Assembly (NCBI GenBank): GCA_903928115.1
Contig: CAIYPP010000013.1
Coordinates: 37,789 to 101,788, forward strand
Direction of reading: 5' to 3'
Source of the DNA: an uncultured Planctomycetota bacterium
GTDB lineage: Bacteria > Planctomycetota > UBA1135 > GCA-002686595
Length of the DNA stretch: 64,000 bases
The notes under the pieces were generated by a model. That model was not told the origin of the DNA and searched no databases. It saw nothing but the letters and a program-made list of their open reading frames with translations. The position numbers and the translations under genes were made by a program. Below are positions 14,753 to 24,361 of the stretch, one piece after another (within the stretch, counting starts at the first letter, position 1; each line of letters begins with the position of its first letter).

Positions 14753-16679
14753 CTACTCCGCGAAGTACCAGTCGCGGATGCGATAGCCCGGGTCGATCGG
14801 CCCGACGCGCACGTTGCGCAGCCGCAGCGAGGCGCCGAACTTGTGCGGCACCTTGACGCCGTACAGATACGCCTGCTCGGCGTAGAGCCGCCGCTGGAGC
14901 TCGCGCGAGAGCGCGCCGCGCCGCTCGTCGTCGAGCTCGGCGCCGTAGCTCTCGATCACTCGATCGACCTTGGGATCGGAGAACGACGTCTCGTTGGCCG
15001 TGTCGGTGCCGACCTGATCGGAGTGCCAGCGCTGGTGCGGGTCGCTCTCGATCGGCACGACCCACACCTTGAATACGCCGTCGAAGTCGCGCGCGCGCAC
15101 GCGCTCGAGCAACGCGGGCCACGCGAGGTAGCGCGGCTCGAGCTTCACCCCCGCCTGCGCGAGCGTCTCCTGATAGCGCTGCAGGAACAACTCGCCCGAG
15201 CGACTGCCTGCTTGAGTGAGGATCTCGACGCGCAGCGCTTCGCCGTCGCGATCCGCGAAGCCGTCGCCGTCTCGGTCGTACCAACCGGCCTCGGTCAGCA
15301 GCGCGCGCGCGCGCGACATCGAAGGGCAGCGGCGCGAGCTCGCGGTCGTAGTCGCGCCCACCGTCGAACCACTCGGCGGTCACGCGCTCTGCGAGCCCGC
15401 GGTAGAAGCCGTCGATGTAGCCCTCGAAATCGCACGCGAGCGCGAGCGCGGTGCGGACACGAACATCCGCGAGCTGCGGCCGCTTCAGGTTCCACGCCAC
15501 GTAGCTCGCACGCGGCGTGTAGAAGTGGCCGGTGTAGGCGCGAGCGCGGAACGACGGGTCCTCGGCGGCCTTGAAGTAGTCATCGGAGAGCAGGCGCGAC
15601 GTGAAGTCGATCTCTCCCGCGCACATGGCGCGGTACGCGAGTGCGTCGTCCGTGATCAAGCGCCATCGGATCGCGTCGAACCAGCCGGAATCGTCCGCGG
15701 GCCAGCCGTTCTCCGCGCGCACCGCCTCGATGAACTCGTCGTTGAACTCGACGAGCCGATAGGGGCCGATCCCGATCCAGCGACGATTCGCCGCGTGCTC
15801 GTTGACGTGGCGCGCGAGCTCCTCGTCGCTCGCCTCGGGCCGCGGCGCAGGGTGCAGCGGATCGCGCAGGTCGTAGACGTGCGCGGGCAGCGGCACGAGC
15901 GACTCGAACACCGCCGCGGCGCCAAAGTACTGGCGGTCGTAGAAGAAGCGCAACGTGCGCTCGTCGAGCTTCTCCGCGTGGACGAGGTGGTCGAACTCGA
16001 AGCGCTTCTCGTCGCACTGCACCTGCGGGATCTTCGAAAGCCGCCACGTGAGCAGGAAGTCCTCGGGACGCAGCGGTCGGCCGTCGTGCCAGCGCAGGCC
16101 CTCGCGCAGCCGGAAAGTGAACACCGTCCCGCGCTCGACGCGCCCGATGTCCGCCGAGGCGACCGAGACGCTGGACGCGAGCGCGTGCCTTGGCGTCGAG
16201 CGAGGCACGACGCGCCAGCCAGCCTCCTCGGATACGAGCTCGCCATAGAGACGCCGTCCGTCGAGGCGCACGAGCGTGTCCTCGACGACCCAGCTCTCCG
16301 CGAGCTGCGGACGATGCTCGCCCGTGAACAGGTCCCGCGCGATCAGGGTGCCGTGCAATTCCTGCAGGATCCGGCGCGTCACGCCGGAGTTGTCGGTCAG
16401 GTAGTTGAGGTGCCGCGGAAGCGCCTCGACGTGCACGACCACCGTCCCTCCACGCCGCGGCGCTGCGGCGGCCGAGCCCGCGGGCAGGAAGCGATCCGGA
16501 GAGGTGTCGGGGAGCGCGCGAAGCTCGTCGCGCGGTGCGGTCTCGGTCGACGCGCTCGGTGTCGGCTTCGAAGCGGTCGGCTCGGGCTCCCCACCGCACG
16601 AGACGAGCCCCCAAGCCACGCAGGCGAGCAGGGCGCCGACGGCATGGCGCGCGACGGTTCGGGGCGGGAGGGTCGACAT
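14753..16679 (-). pseudogene. Peptide-binding lipoprotein (SBP family 5), frameshifted
   Basis: Two frames together encode a family-5 solute-binding protein that would be about 642 residues. The start at 16679 gives a lipoprotein signal ending WGLVSCGGE. The first frame carries HVEALPRHLNYLTDNSGVTR and the LRWHDGRPLRPEDF motif, and runs to LPFDVARARA. The second frame continues with ALLTEAGWYDRDGDGF and ends at 14753. The switch occurs in a pure GC-alternating tract of 15 bases (15301-15315). One more dinucleotide would rejoin the frames. As written, the first frame runs on as nonsense to 14604. This is either a real slippage mutation, a phase-variable switch or an assembly error. The intact permeases downstream argue for recent origin or error. 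Confidence 0.85.
15301..15315 (-). repeat. Alternating GC tract at a frameshift
   Basis: A 15-base alternating G/C tract (seven and a half dinucleotides) lies exactly where the reading frame of the binding-protein gene breaks. A 17-base tract would give the uninterrupted sequence VARARALLTEAG. Confidence 0.9.
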
Positions 16680-17003
16680 GCGAGGGGCGACGAGCAGCGC
16701 GCGGCCGAGCGCCGGAGGCCGAGGAGACCCGCGCTGCGAACGCAGAGATACACCAGCGCAGGGCCGATGGCTACAAGGACGGGCGGCGCGCGCCCCCGGT
16801 GCTCGGGCTGTCTTCGTCGGACGGTTCGCGAAGACGAGACCGCGAGCGGTTCTGCGGCTCGAAACCGAAGACCTTCGGAAGCCCGAAGCGCGCACGACCC
16901 GAGCCGCTCGTCACTCCCCGAGAAACGCCTTTCTGCAGGGTTCCAAGCGCCCGAGAGACGCCGCGTGACTTTCGCGGTCGGCTGCTAGGATGCGCCCGCG
17001 ACG
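16680..17003. other. Divergent regulatory region between two peptide-transport operons
   Basis: These 324 bases separate oppositely oriented binding-protein genes and should hold both promoters. The only candidate I can name is TAGGAT at 16986-16991 for the rightward gene. No palindrome strong enough to call an operator is visible. Confidence 0.45.
16986..16991 (+). promoter_or_regulatory. Putative -10 hexamer TAGGAT, short leader
   Basis: GCTAGGAT ends 12 nt before the ATG at 17004. A GTGACT 15 nt upstream (16965-16970) is a possible but poorly spaced -35. The same TAGGAT lies in front of the genes starting at 30962 and 51955. Confidence 0.35.
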
Positions 17004-18773
17004 ATGCCCTCCCTGCCCTCCACGAGCGGCGCCCGACTTGCGCTCGCGACCACGCTGCTCGCGCTGCTCGGCCTGTGCCTCGCCGCCTTCGCGCTGCGCT
17101 CCGCCCGCCGGCGGGCGGACTTCGCCTTCACCGGCGGCGGCGAGCTGCGCAGCCTCGACCCGCACGCCGTCACCGGAGTGCCCGAGGGCCGCGTCATGCG
17201 CCTGCTCTACGAGGGCCTCGTCGGGCGCAACCCCAAGACGCTCGCGGTGGAGCCGGGCGTCGCGGAGAGCTGGAAGTTCTCACCCGACGGCAAGACCCTG
17301 ACCTTCACGCTGCGCGCGGATGCGCGCTGGTCCAATGGCGACCCGCTGACCGCGCACGACTTCGAGTGGAGCTTTCGCCGCATCCTCGAGCCCGCGACGG
17401 CCTGCGAGTACGCCTCGTCCCTGTGGGTGATCGACGGCGCGCGCGAGTTCACGACCGGCCAGCGCGCCGACGGCTCGTCCTGCGAACGCGATGGGTCCAA
17501 GGTCGGCATCAAGGCGCGTGACGAGCGCACGCTGGAGCTGCGCCTCGCGCAACCCACACCACACTTCTTCGCGCTGCTCTCCCTGCACGTCTTCGTGCCC
17601 GTCCACCGCGCGAGCCTCGAAGCGCTGATGGCGGAGCATCCGCAGACGTGGGCCACGCGCTGGACGCGACCGGGCGCACTCGTCAGCAATGGCCCGTTCC
17701 GCCTCTCGGAGCGGCGCATCGGCGAGGTGCTGCGCTTCGAGCGCAACGAGCAGTACTGGGACGCGCGCAACGTCGCGATGCGCACCGTCGACGTGCTCTC
17801 CGTCGAGAGCTGGACGAGCGCGCTCAACCTGTACCTCGCGGGCGAGCTCGACTGGGTCGACGGAGCGATCCCGACGAGCCTCGTGCCCGAGCTCCTCGGC
17901 CGCGAGGACTTCGAGCCGCGCCCGTACCTCGGCGTGTACTTCTATCGCGTCAACGTGACGCGCGCTCCGCTCGACCGCCGCGAGGTGCGCGCGGCGCTGG
18001 CGACGAGCCTGCAGCGCAAAGAGCTCTGCCAGCTCGTGCTCAAGGCCGGCCAGCAACCCGCGCTGAGCTTCGTGCCGCCGCTCACCGGCGACTATCGCCC
18101 ACCGAAGACCTTTGGCGAGAGCCCGGAGTACGCGCGCAAGCTGCTCGCAGACGCGGGGCTGGCGGGCGCAAAGGCGACGGGAAAGCTGCGCCCGCTGGAG
18201 CTGCACTTCAACACCAGCGAAGTCCACCGCGACATCGCCGAGGTCGCGGCCGAGCAGTGGCGCAAGGCGCTCGACCTCGACGTGCGCCTCCGCAACCAAG
18301 AGTGGAAGTCGTTCCTCGACGCGCAGGGCAAGCTCGACTACGACCTCTCGCGCTCGAGCTGGATCGCCGACTACGCCGACCCTTCGAGCTTCCTCGAGAT
18401 CTGGACCACCGGCCACGAAAACAACCGCACGGGCTGGTCCAATCGCCAGTACGACGACCTGATCGCCGCCGCGCGGATCGAGCGCGACCCCGCGCGCCGC
18501 CGCGACCTCTACGCCAACGCCGAGCGCATCTTGATGCACGAGCTGCCGTGCATCCCCGTGTACCACTACGTGAGCCAGAACCTCGTCGATCCGGGCGTCG
18601 GCGGGTTCGGCCAGAACGCGCTCAACGAGCAATCGCCGAAGTACTGGTATTGGCGCTCGGACGCGGAGCTCGCGGAGGTGCGCTCGAAGTCGACGCGCGC
18701 CGCCCGCAAGGTCGAGTCGCACGGTCCCGCCGCGGGCCTCTACTCCCCAGCGCGTACGGGGGCGGCCCAATGA
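17004..18773 (+). CDS. Peptide-binding protein (SBP family 5, OppA/DppA-like)
   Basis: A 589-residue extracellular binding protein for an oligopeptide-type ABC importer. The N-terminus is a hydrophobic helix (about 12-32) followed by Arg residues. Its Cys26 is not in a proper lipobox, so the protein may be helix-anchored rather than lipidated. Family features include GGELRSLDPHAVTGVPEGRV, the LRADARWSNGDPLTAHDFEWS motif and WIADYADPSSFLEIW near the C-terminal lobe. The stop overlaps the next ATG (ATGA at 18770). It heads an intact five-gene operon (binding protein, two permeases, two ATPases). Confidence 0.92.
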   Translation: MPSLPSTSGARLALATTLLALLGLCLAAFALRSARRRADFAFTGGGELRSLDPHAVTGVPEGRVMRLLYEGLVGRNPKTLAVEPGVAESWKFSPDGKTLTFTLRADARWSNGDPLTAHDFEWSFRRILEPATACEYASSLWVIDGAREFTTGQRADGSSCERDGSKVGIKARDERTLELRLAQPTPHFFALLSLHVFVPVHRASLEALMAEHPQTWATRWTRPGALVSNGPFRLSERRIGEVLRFERNEQYWDARNVAMRTVDVLSVESWTSALNLYLAGELDWVDGAIPTSLVPELLGREDFEPRPYLGVYFYRVNVTRAPLDRREVRAALATSLQRKELCQLVLKAGQQPALSFVPPLTGDYRPPKTFGESPEYARKLLADAGLAGAKATGKLRPLELHFNTSEVHRDIAEVAAEQWRKALDLDVRLRNQEWKSFLDAQGKLDYDLSRSSWIADYADPSSFLEIWTTGHENNRTGWSNRQYDDLIAAARIERDPARRRDLYANAERILMHELPCIPVYHYVSQNLVDPGVGGFGQNALNEQSPKYWYWRSDAELAEVRSKSTRAARKVESHGPAAGLYSPARTGAAQ

Positions 18774-19750
18774 GGCGCTTCCTCTTGCGCCGCGCGCTGT
18801 GGTTCGCGCTCACGGTCTGGGCCGTGGTGACGATCTCGTTCGTCCTCATGCGCAACGTGCCCGGCGGCCCTTTCTCCGCCGAGCGCAAGCTCCACCCCAC
18901 CGTCGAAGCGGCCGTCAACGCCCGCTACCACCTCGACTGGCCCGCGTGGCGGCAGTACCTGCAGACGCTCGGTCCCCTGAACTTGGACGAGCACGGCGTC
19001 TTCGGCGATCGCAGCGACGTGTTCGGCGGAATCCTCGCGCTCGACCTCGGACCCTCGCTCCAGCACCGCGACGTCAGCGTGAACGAGCTCGTCGCGCAGT
19101 CGCTGCCGGTCTCCGCCGCGCTCGGCGCGGCCGCGCTCTTTTGGGCGCTGCTCCTCGGCATCGGCGGCGGCCTCGTCTCGGCGCTGCGTCCGGGCACGGC
19201 GCTCGACACTCTGGCGCGCGTCCTCTCGACGCTCGGGCTCTCGCTCCCCAACTTCATCGTCGCTTCGCTGCTCGTCTTGGCGCTCGCGGTCGCCGTGCCG
19301 CTGTTCCCCGTCGCGGGCTGGGGCTCCTTCTCGCACCTCGTGCTGCCGAGCTTCGCGCTCGGTGCACCTTTCGGCGCCTACGTCGCGCGCCTCTTCCGCG
19401 CAGGCCTTCTCGAGACGCTCTCGCAGGACTACGTGCGCACCGCGCGCGCCAAGGGCGTCCCTGCGCACCAAGTCGTGCTGCGCCACGCGCTGCCGGGCGC
19501 ACTCGTCCCCGTGATCTCGTTCCTCGGCACCGCCGCCGCCGGAATCCTGACCGGCAGCCTCGTGATCGAGCGCATCTTCACGATCCCCGGCACCGGCTCG
19601 CACTTCGTCGCGGGCGCGCTCAATCGCGACTACGCGCTCGCCATGGGAGTGACGCTCGTCTACACCGTCGCGGTCTATGGGCTCAACCTGCTGGTCGACC
19701 TCGCCTACGCCGTGATCGACCCGCGCGTCGACTTGGAGAAGGAAGCGTGA
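18770..19750 (+). CDS. OppB/DppB-type ABC permease
   Basis: A 326-residue permease beginning MRRFLLRRALWFALTVWAVV, typical of OppB. The conserved NVPGGPF follows helix 1, the docking loop is YVRTARAKGVPAHQVVLRHA, and the C-terminal ERIFTIPGTGSHFVAGALN is canonical. It overlaps the binding-protein gene by four bases and the OppC-like gene by four bases (GTGA at 19747). It forms one half of the membrane channel. Confidence 0.94.
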   Translation: MRRFLLRRALWFALTVWAVVTISFVLMRNVPGGPFSAERKLHPTVEAAVNARYHLDWPAWRQYLQTLGPLNLDEHGVFGDRSDVFGGILALDLGPSLQHRDVSVNELVAQSLPVSAALGAAALFWALLLGIGGGLVSALRPGTALDTLARVLSTLGLSLPNFIVASLLVLALAVAVPLFPVAGWGSFSHLVLPSFALGAPFGAYVARLFRAGLLETLSQDYVRTARAKGVPAHQVVLRHALPGALVPVISFLGTAAAGILTGSLVIERIFTIPGTGSHFVAGALNRDYALAMGVTLVYTVAVYGLNLLVDLAYAVIDPRVDLEKEA

Positions 19751-20826
19751 GCGAGCCCGCCCGCAAGAGCGAGTGGTTCGGCGACGCGACCTTCGAGCGG
19801 GTCGCGGCGCAGCTCGGCGAGCCGTCCCAGAGCGGCCTGTGGGCCGACGTGCGCCGTCGCCTGCGCTCGAACGCGGCCGCGCGCTGGAGCCTGCGCTGGC
19901 TCTTCGCGCTCGTCTTGGTGAGCTTGCTCGTACCCCTGCTGCCGCTGCCCTCGCCCGCCGCGATGGCGCTCGACAAGCAACCCAAGCCTCCCGTCGCGCC
20001 GTGGGTCGAGCCGTACAACGAGCGCTACGAGCCCTACTACGGCGAGCTCAACGCGGTCGACACCGCGCTCGTCGGTCTGCGACGGAAAGCGTTTGGCAAG
20101 AAGCAGACGGGACCCTGGCTCGGCACCGACGCCAAGGGTCGCGACACTCTCTCCCGCATCCTCTGGGGCAGCCGCACGTCGCTCTTGGTCGCACTCTTCG
20201 CGGCGCTGACGAGCCTGACCGTCGGCGTCGCGTGGGGCTCAGTCGCGGGGCTCGCGAGCGCGCGCGTGGACAACCTGATGATGCGCACGGTCGACGTGCT
20301 TCAGTCGATCCCGACGATCTTTCTCGTGATCTTTCTGCTGTCGTTCCTGAACGCGCCGAGGCCCGACGGCTCGCCGAGCTTCGTCTCGCGCGAGACCGTG
20401 TTCTTCCTCGTGATCGGCGCCGTGAGCTGGCTCTCGATGGCGCGTGTCGTGCGCGGACAGGTGCTCTCGCTGCGCAGCGCCGCCTTCGTCGAGGCCGCGC
20501 GGTCGCAGGGCGCGAGCACCGGCTGGATCGTCCGGGCCCACATCTTCCCCAACGTCCTGCCGATCGTGCTCGTGTATCTCGCGCTCACTCTGCCGAGCGT
20601 GATTCTGTACGAAGCGTTCCTCTCGTTCCTCGGTCTCGGCGTCGAGTCGCCCAAGGTGAGCTGGGGCGTGCTCGCCGCGGACGGTGCGGAGGCGATCAAC
20701 CCGCTCGCCACGTTCTGGTGGCTGCCGCTCGGCCCCGCGCTCGCGATGGGCGCAACGCTGCTCGCACTCGGGTTGCTCGGAGACGCCCTGCGCGACGCGC
20801 TCGACTTGCGGCGAGGTGAGCGGTGA
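19747..20826 (+). CDS. OppC/DppC-type ABC permease
   Basis: A 359-residue permease with a GTG start at 19747 overlapping the OppB stop. After helix 1 (about 48-66) there is a charged periplasmic segment rich in Pro, Glu and Tyr (VEPYNERYEPYYGEL), longer than usual. The conserved LGTDAKGRDTLSRILWG follows. The docking loop is AFVEAARSQGASTGWIVRAHIFPN, and the terminal ALRDALDLR is typical. Unlike the DppC-type gene of the opposite operon, it has no additional membrane segments in the insertion. Confidence 0.93.
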   Translation: MSEPARKSEWFGDATFERVAAQLGEPSQSGLWADVRRRLRSNAAARWSLRWLFALVLVSLLVPLLPLPSPAAMALDKQPKPPVAPWVEPYNERYEPYYGELNAVDTALVGLRRKAFGKKQTGPWLGTDAKGRDTLSRILWGSRTSLLVALFAALTSLTVGVAWGSVAGLASARVDNLMMRTVDVLQSIPTIFLVIFLLSFLNAPRPDGSPSFVSRETVFFLVIGAVSWLSMARVVRGQVLSLRSAAFVEAARSQGASTGWIVRAHIFPNVLPIVLVYLALTLPSVILYEAFLSFLGLGVESPKVSWGVLAADGAEAINPLATFWWLPLGPALAMGATLLALGLLGDALRDALDLRRGER

Positions 20827-21848
20827 GCCTGCTCGAGGTACGCAACCTGCGCGTGGGCTTCGCCACGGCGCGCGGCTGGGCACAAGCGGTCGAGAGCTTC
20901 TCGGTCTCGGTCGACGAAGGCGAGGCTGTCGCGATCGTCGGCGAGTCGGGCTCGGGCAAGTCCGTGAGCGCGCTCGCGATCGCGGGCCTGCTGCCGCGAC
21001 CGCCCGCGCGCATCGAGACGGGCGAAGTCCTCTTCGGCGGTCGCGACCTCCTGCGCATGCCAGAGCGCGAGCTGCGCATGCTGCGCGGACGCGAGCTCGG
21101 CTTCGTCTTCCAAGACCCGTCGACGTCGCTGCACCCGCTGATGTCCGTCGGCGAGCAGCTCGAAGAGGCCCTGCTCGTCCACGAACGCCTCTCGCGCGCC
21201 GAGGCCCGCGCCCGCGCGCTCGCGGCCCTCGCCGAGGTCGGCATCGCGGAGCCCGACGAGCGCCTCGCGGCCTTCCCCCACCAACTCTCGGGCGGCATGC
21301 GCCAGCGGGTGATGATCGCGATGGCGCTGATCTGTCGTCCGAAGCTCCTGATCGCCGATGAGCCGACGACCGCACTCGACGTCACTGTTCAGGCGCAGTT
21401 GATCGAGCTCTTGCGCAAGCTCCAGCGCGAGCGCGGCATGGCGATCCTCATCGTCACCCACGACCTCGCGCTCGTCTCGGGCTTCGCGAGCCGCACGCAG
21501 GTCATGTACGCCGGCTCCGTGGTCGAGAGCGGCTTCACGAGCGAACTCATCGCGCACCCCGCGCATCCCTACACCGCGGCGCTCCTGCGCAGCGTGCCCG
21601 CACTCGACGATGCACTCGATGCGCGCTTCGGCGGAATCGCAGGGACGCCCCCGGACCCGACGCAGCCGCTTCCGGGCTGCGCGTTTGCACCACGCTGCGC
21701 GCACGCGGTCGCAGCTTGCCGCGAACGACGCCCCAAACTCTCGCCCCTCGCACTGCAACCCTCGCAGAGCGGCGCGCTCGCGATCTCCAGCCGTCGCGTC
21801 GCGTGCGGAGAAGCCACGCGCCTCCTGTCGGAGGCGACCTCCGCATGA
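20823..21848 (+). CDS. OppD/DppD-type ABC ATPase
   Basis: A 341-residue ATPase with a GTG start at 20823 overlapping the permease stop. Walker A is GESGSGKS (about 40-47), the signature is LSGGMRQRV and Walker B is LLIADEPTTALD. The C-terminal oligopeptide-transport extension has spaced Cys residues (GCAFAPRCAHAVAAC), which in some DppD homologues have been reported to bind an iron-sulphur cluster. It pairs with the OppF-like protein encoded next (ATGA overlap at 21845). Confidence 0.94.
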   Translation: MSLLEVRNLRVGFATARGWAQAVESFSVSVDEGEAVAIVGESGSGKSVSALAIAGLLPRPPARIETGEVLFGGRDLLRMPERELRMLRGRELGFVFQDPSTSLHPLMSVGEQLEEALLVHERLSRAEARARALAALAEVGIAEPDERLAAFPHQLSGGMRQRVMIAMALICRPKLLIADEPTTALDVTVQAQLIELLRKLQRERGMAILIVTHDLALVSGFASRTQVMYAGSVVESGFTSELIAHPAHPYTAALLRSVPALDDALDARFGGIAGTPPDPTQPLPGCAFAPRCAHAVAACRERRPKLSPLALQPSQSGALAISSRRVACGEATRLLSEATSA

Positions 21849-22807
21849 GCGCGCCGCTGCTCTCGGTCTCGGAGCTCACCGTGCGCTTCCCCGCGCGCGG
21901 CGGCCGCACCGTGCATGCCGTCGAGAGCGTTTCGCTCACGATCGCGCAGGGCGGCACACTCGGTCTCGTCGGAGAGTCTGGATCCGGCAAGTCGACCACC
22001 GCGCGCGCCATCGCGGGGCTGCAAGCTCCGACGGCCGGCGAGGTCCGCGTCGATGGCGAGCCGTTCGGCCCGCGCTCCGCGCCCGCACTGCGCCGCCGCG
22101 TGCAGATGGTCTTCCAAGACCCCTACAGCTCGCTCGATCCGCGCCGCCCCGTCGGCTGGTCGGTCGAAGAGCCGCTGATGCTGCACGGAGTTGGCACGGC
22201 AGCGGTCCGTCGCGCGCGCGCGCTCGCCGCGCTCGATGCGTGCGGCCTCGATCCCAGACTCTCGCTCCGCTATCCGCACGAGCTCTCCGGCGGTCAGCGC
22301 CAGCGCGTCGCGATCGCTCGCGCCCTCGTCGTCGAGCCGGAGCTCGTCGTGCTCGACGAACCGACGAGCGCGCTCGACGTGTCCGTGCGCGCGCAAGTGA
22401 TCGAGCTGCTCGGCGACCTGCGTCGCCGCTTCTCGATTGCCTACCTGTTCGTGTCCCACGACCTCGCTGTCGTGCGCCGCGTCTGCGAGCAGGTCGCCGT
22501 CATGTACCTCGGCCGCATCGTCGAGCACGGCCCGCGCGAGCAGCTCTTCAAGGCGCCGCAGCACCCCTACACGCGCGCCCTACTCGCTTCCGTTCCGACG
22601 CTCGGCCGCGAGCTCGCACCACCGCCCCTCAGCGGCGATCCAGCGAGCCCGCTCGCCCCGCCCCCCGGCTGCGCCTTCCACCCTCGCTGCCCGCACCGCC
22701 ACGAAGTGGCCGACGAACGCTGCTCGCTCGAAGTTCCGTTCCTGCGCGAGCACGGCACATCGCGCGTGGCCTGCCACCTGCAGGCTACGCCGCTCACACC
22801 CCGCTGA
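21845..22807 (+). CDS. OppF/DppF-type ABC ATPase
   Basis: A 320-residue ATPase that starts at the ATGA overlap at 21845. Walker A is GESGSGKST, the Q-loop is MVFQDPYSSLDPR, the signature is LSGGQRQRV and Walker B is LVVLDEPTSALD. The C-terminus again carries the Cys-bearing extension (GCAFHPRCPHRHEV). It is the last gene of the operon, and its final 14 bases overlap the convergent YjbQ-family gene tail to tail. Confidence 0.94.
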   Translation: MSAPLLSVSELTVRFPARGGRTVHAVESVSLTIAQGGTLGLVGESGSGKSTTARAIAGLQAPTAGEVRVDGEPFGPRSAPALRRRVQMVFQDPYSSLDPRRPVGWSVEEPLMLHGVGTAAVRRARALAALDACGLDPRLSLRYPHELSGGQRQRVAIARALVVEPELVVLDEPTSALDVSVRAQVIELLGDLRRRFSIAYLFVSHDLAVVRRVCEQVAVMYLGRIVEHGPREQLFKAPQHPYTRALLASVPTLGRELAPPPLSGDPASPLAPPPGCAFHPRCPHRHEVADERCSLEVPFLREHGTSRVACHLQATPLTPR

Positions 22808-23213
22808 TCTGCACCACCAGCTCACGTCGGTGCGCCGTGGTGCGGTGCTCCACGAGGTACAGCGCTTGCCACGTGCCGAGTGCGAGCTCGCCTTCCGAGA
22901 TCGGAATGGACTCGCTCGTGCGGACGAGTGTCGTGCGCAAGTGCGCGGCCATGTCATCCGGGCCCTCGTCATCGTGTTCGTAACGAGGATCGCCATCGGG
23001 CGCGATTCGCGCCCACCACGCGAGCAAGTCACGACGCACGCGGACGTCGGCGTTCTCCTGAATCAGCAGGCCGCAGGACGTGTGACGGCAGAACACCACG
23101 CACGAGCCCGTGCGGATCCCGGATCGCTCGACGACGGACTGGACGCGGCGCGTCACGTCGACGAACCCCCGCCCTTCCGTCCAAATCTCCAAGCGCTCGA
23201 GGTGCTGCCTCAT
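22794..23213 (-). CDS. YjbQ-family protein (UPF0047)
   Basis: A 139-residue protein of the YjbQ/UPF0047 family, small beta-rich proteins with reported weak thiamine-phosphate-synthase activity and no settled role. The family hallmark is FCRHTSCGLLIQENAD (about 61-76), followed by HDDEGPDDMAAHLRTTL and LGTWQALYLVEHR. The His residues cluster as a likely metal or substrate site. It is translationally coupled to the MOT1-like transporter (ATGA at 23210-23213). Whether it serves molybdate metabolism or is only a passenger cannot be decided. Confidence 0.9.
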   Translation of the reverse strand: MRQHLERLEIWTEGRGFVDVTRRVQSVVERSGIRTGSCVVFCRHTSCGLLIQENADVRVRRDLLAWWARIAPDGDPRYEHDDEGPDDMAAHLRTTLVRTSESIPISEGELALGTWQALYLVEHRTTAHRRELVVQISGV

Positions 23214-24361
23214 GAAGCCTCCCCGCGCGTCGCGAACCGAAGCGCAAGCTCGAGGCCGAGACCGATCAGGAAGCCGAGGGCGAAGTCATCGAGTGCGAGA
23301 CAAGCCGCAACCGTGAGCAACGCGACAGCGTGCGCCCGCGGCGCTCCGACGTCTCGAGCCGCGTGCCCCAGCTCCAAGCCGCTCGCGATGAGCATCACCC
23401 CAAGGATGCTCGCAGGGAACACGCTGCACGCCGCCACCAAGCTCGCGCCGAACAGCACCGCCAAGGCCATTTTTGCGAGGCCCAGCATCAGGATCGAGCC
23501 GCCGGTGCGGGCGCCGAATCGATACTGACCCGCGAGTCCGCCCGCGCCATGGCACATCGGCAGCGCACCGAAGGGTCCGGCGACGAGGTTCATGATGCCG
23601 ACCGAGAGCGCGACCTTGCGCGGCGGCGCAGGGTGCTCCGGGAAGAGATCGACCGAGAGCGCGCACACTGCGACCACGGAGTTCAGCAGAGTGAGAGGAA
23701 GCTGAGGGAGTGCCGCGGACCACAGCGCACGGTCGAAGTCCGCGAGCGAAGGTACTGCCAGCGTGGGCCACCACGGCGAGAGCTCGACGGCGCAGAAGGC
23801 CTGTGGATCGCGCCACGCGACGAGGCCGAGTCCCGCGAGGAACAGCACCAGTGCCGCCGGAACGCGGCGCGACTCGCGCAGCGCGACCACGCAGAGTCCT
23901 GCCGCAAGCGCCAGCGCCACGCCGTGCGAAGCATCCCACGGGCCGTCGTTCGAGATTCCACGCAGCCCGCGCATCGCCAACGTGAGCGCCAGCGCGAGCT
24001 GGAGTCCGCGCACGACCGCGGTGGGAATGTTTCGCTGAATCCAGCCGAGCGCGCCGGAGAGCCCGAGGAGCGCGACCGCACCGCTCACCCACATTCCCGC
24101 AGCGACGATCTCCGAAGCGCCCAGTCCCTCGGCCAGCGCGATCGCGGCGATCGCCTTCATGGGCTGAACCGCCATCGGGATTCCGAAGCCGAGCGCGGTC
24201 ACGACATTGAAGAGTCCCGCGAAGAACAGCGCGGCAGGGAAGGACAGGCCGCACTGCGCGGAGAGCGCGACCACGAGGGGCAGGAATGTCCCGAGATCCC
24301 CGAGGGAACCCGCGAGCTCTCCGCGGTCGAAGCGCATGCGTGAGACGAAGGGGAGCTTCAC
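23210..24361 (-). CDS. MOT1-family molybdate/sulfate transporter
   Basis: A 383-residue, roughly ten-helix membrane protein of the MOT1 family (sulfate-permease-related molybdate importers). The two family motifs are GDLGTFLPLVVALS (about 20-33) with GIPMAVQPMKAIAAIA, and FGALPMCHGAGGLAGQYRFG (about 258-277). It begins within the stop of the HTH-Mop regulator (ATGA at 24358-24361) and ends in the start of the YjbQ gene. The Mop-type regulator next to it supports molybdate rather than sulfate as the substrate. Confidence 0.9.
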   Translation of the reverse strand: MKLPFVSRMRFDRGELAGSLGDLGTFLPLVVALSAQCGLSFPAALFFAGLFNVVTALGFGIPMAVQPMKAIAAIALAEGLGASEIVAAGMWVSGAVALLGLSGALGWIQRNIPTAVVRGLQLALALTLAMRGLRGISNDGPWDASHGVALALAAGLCVVALRESRRVPAALVLFLAGLGLVAWRDPQAFCAVELSPWWPTLAVPSLADFDRALWSAALPQLPLTLLNSVVAVCALSVDLFPEHPAPPRKVALSVGIMNLVAGPFGALPMCHGAGGLAGQYRFGARTGGSILMLGLAKMALAVLFGASLVAACSVFPASILGVMLIASGLELGHAARDVGAPRAHAVALLTVAACLALDDFALGFLIGLGLELALRFATRGEAS

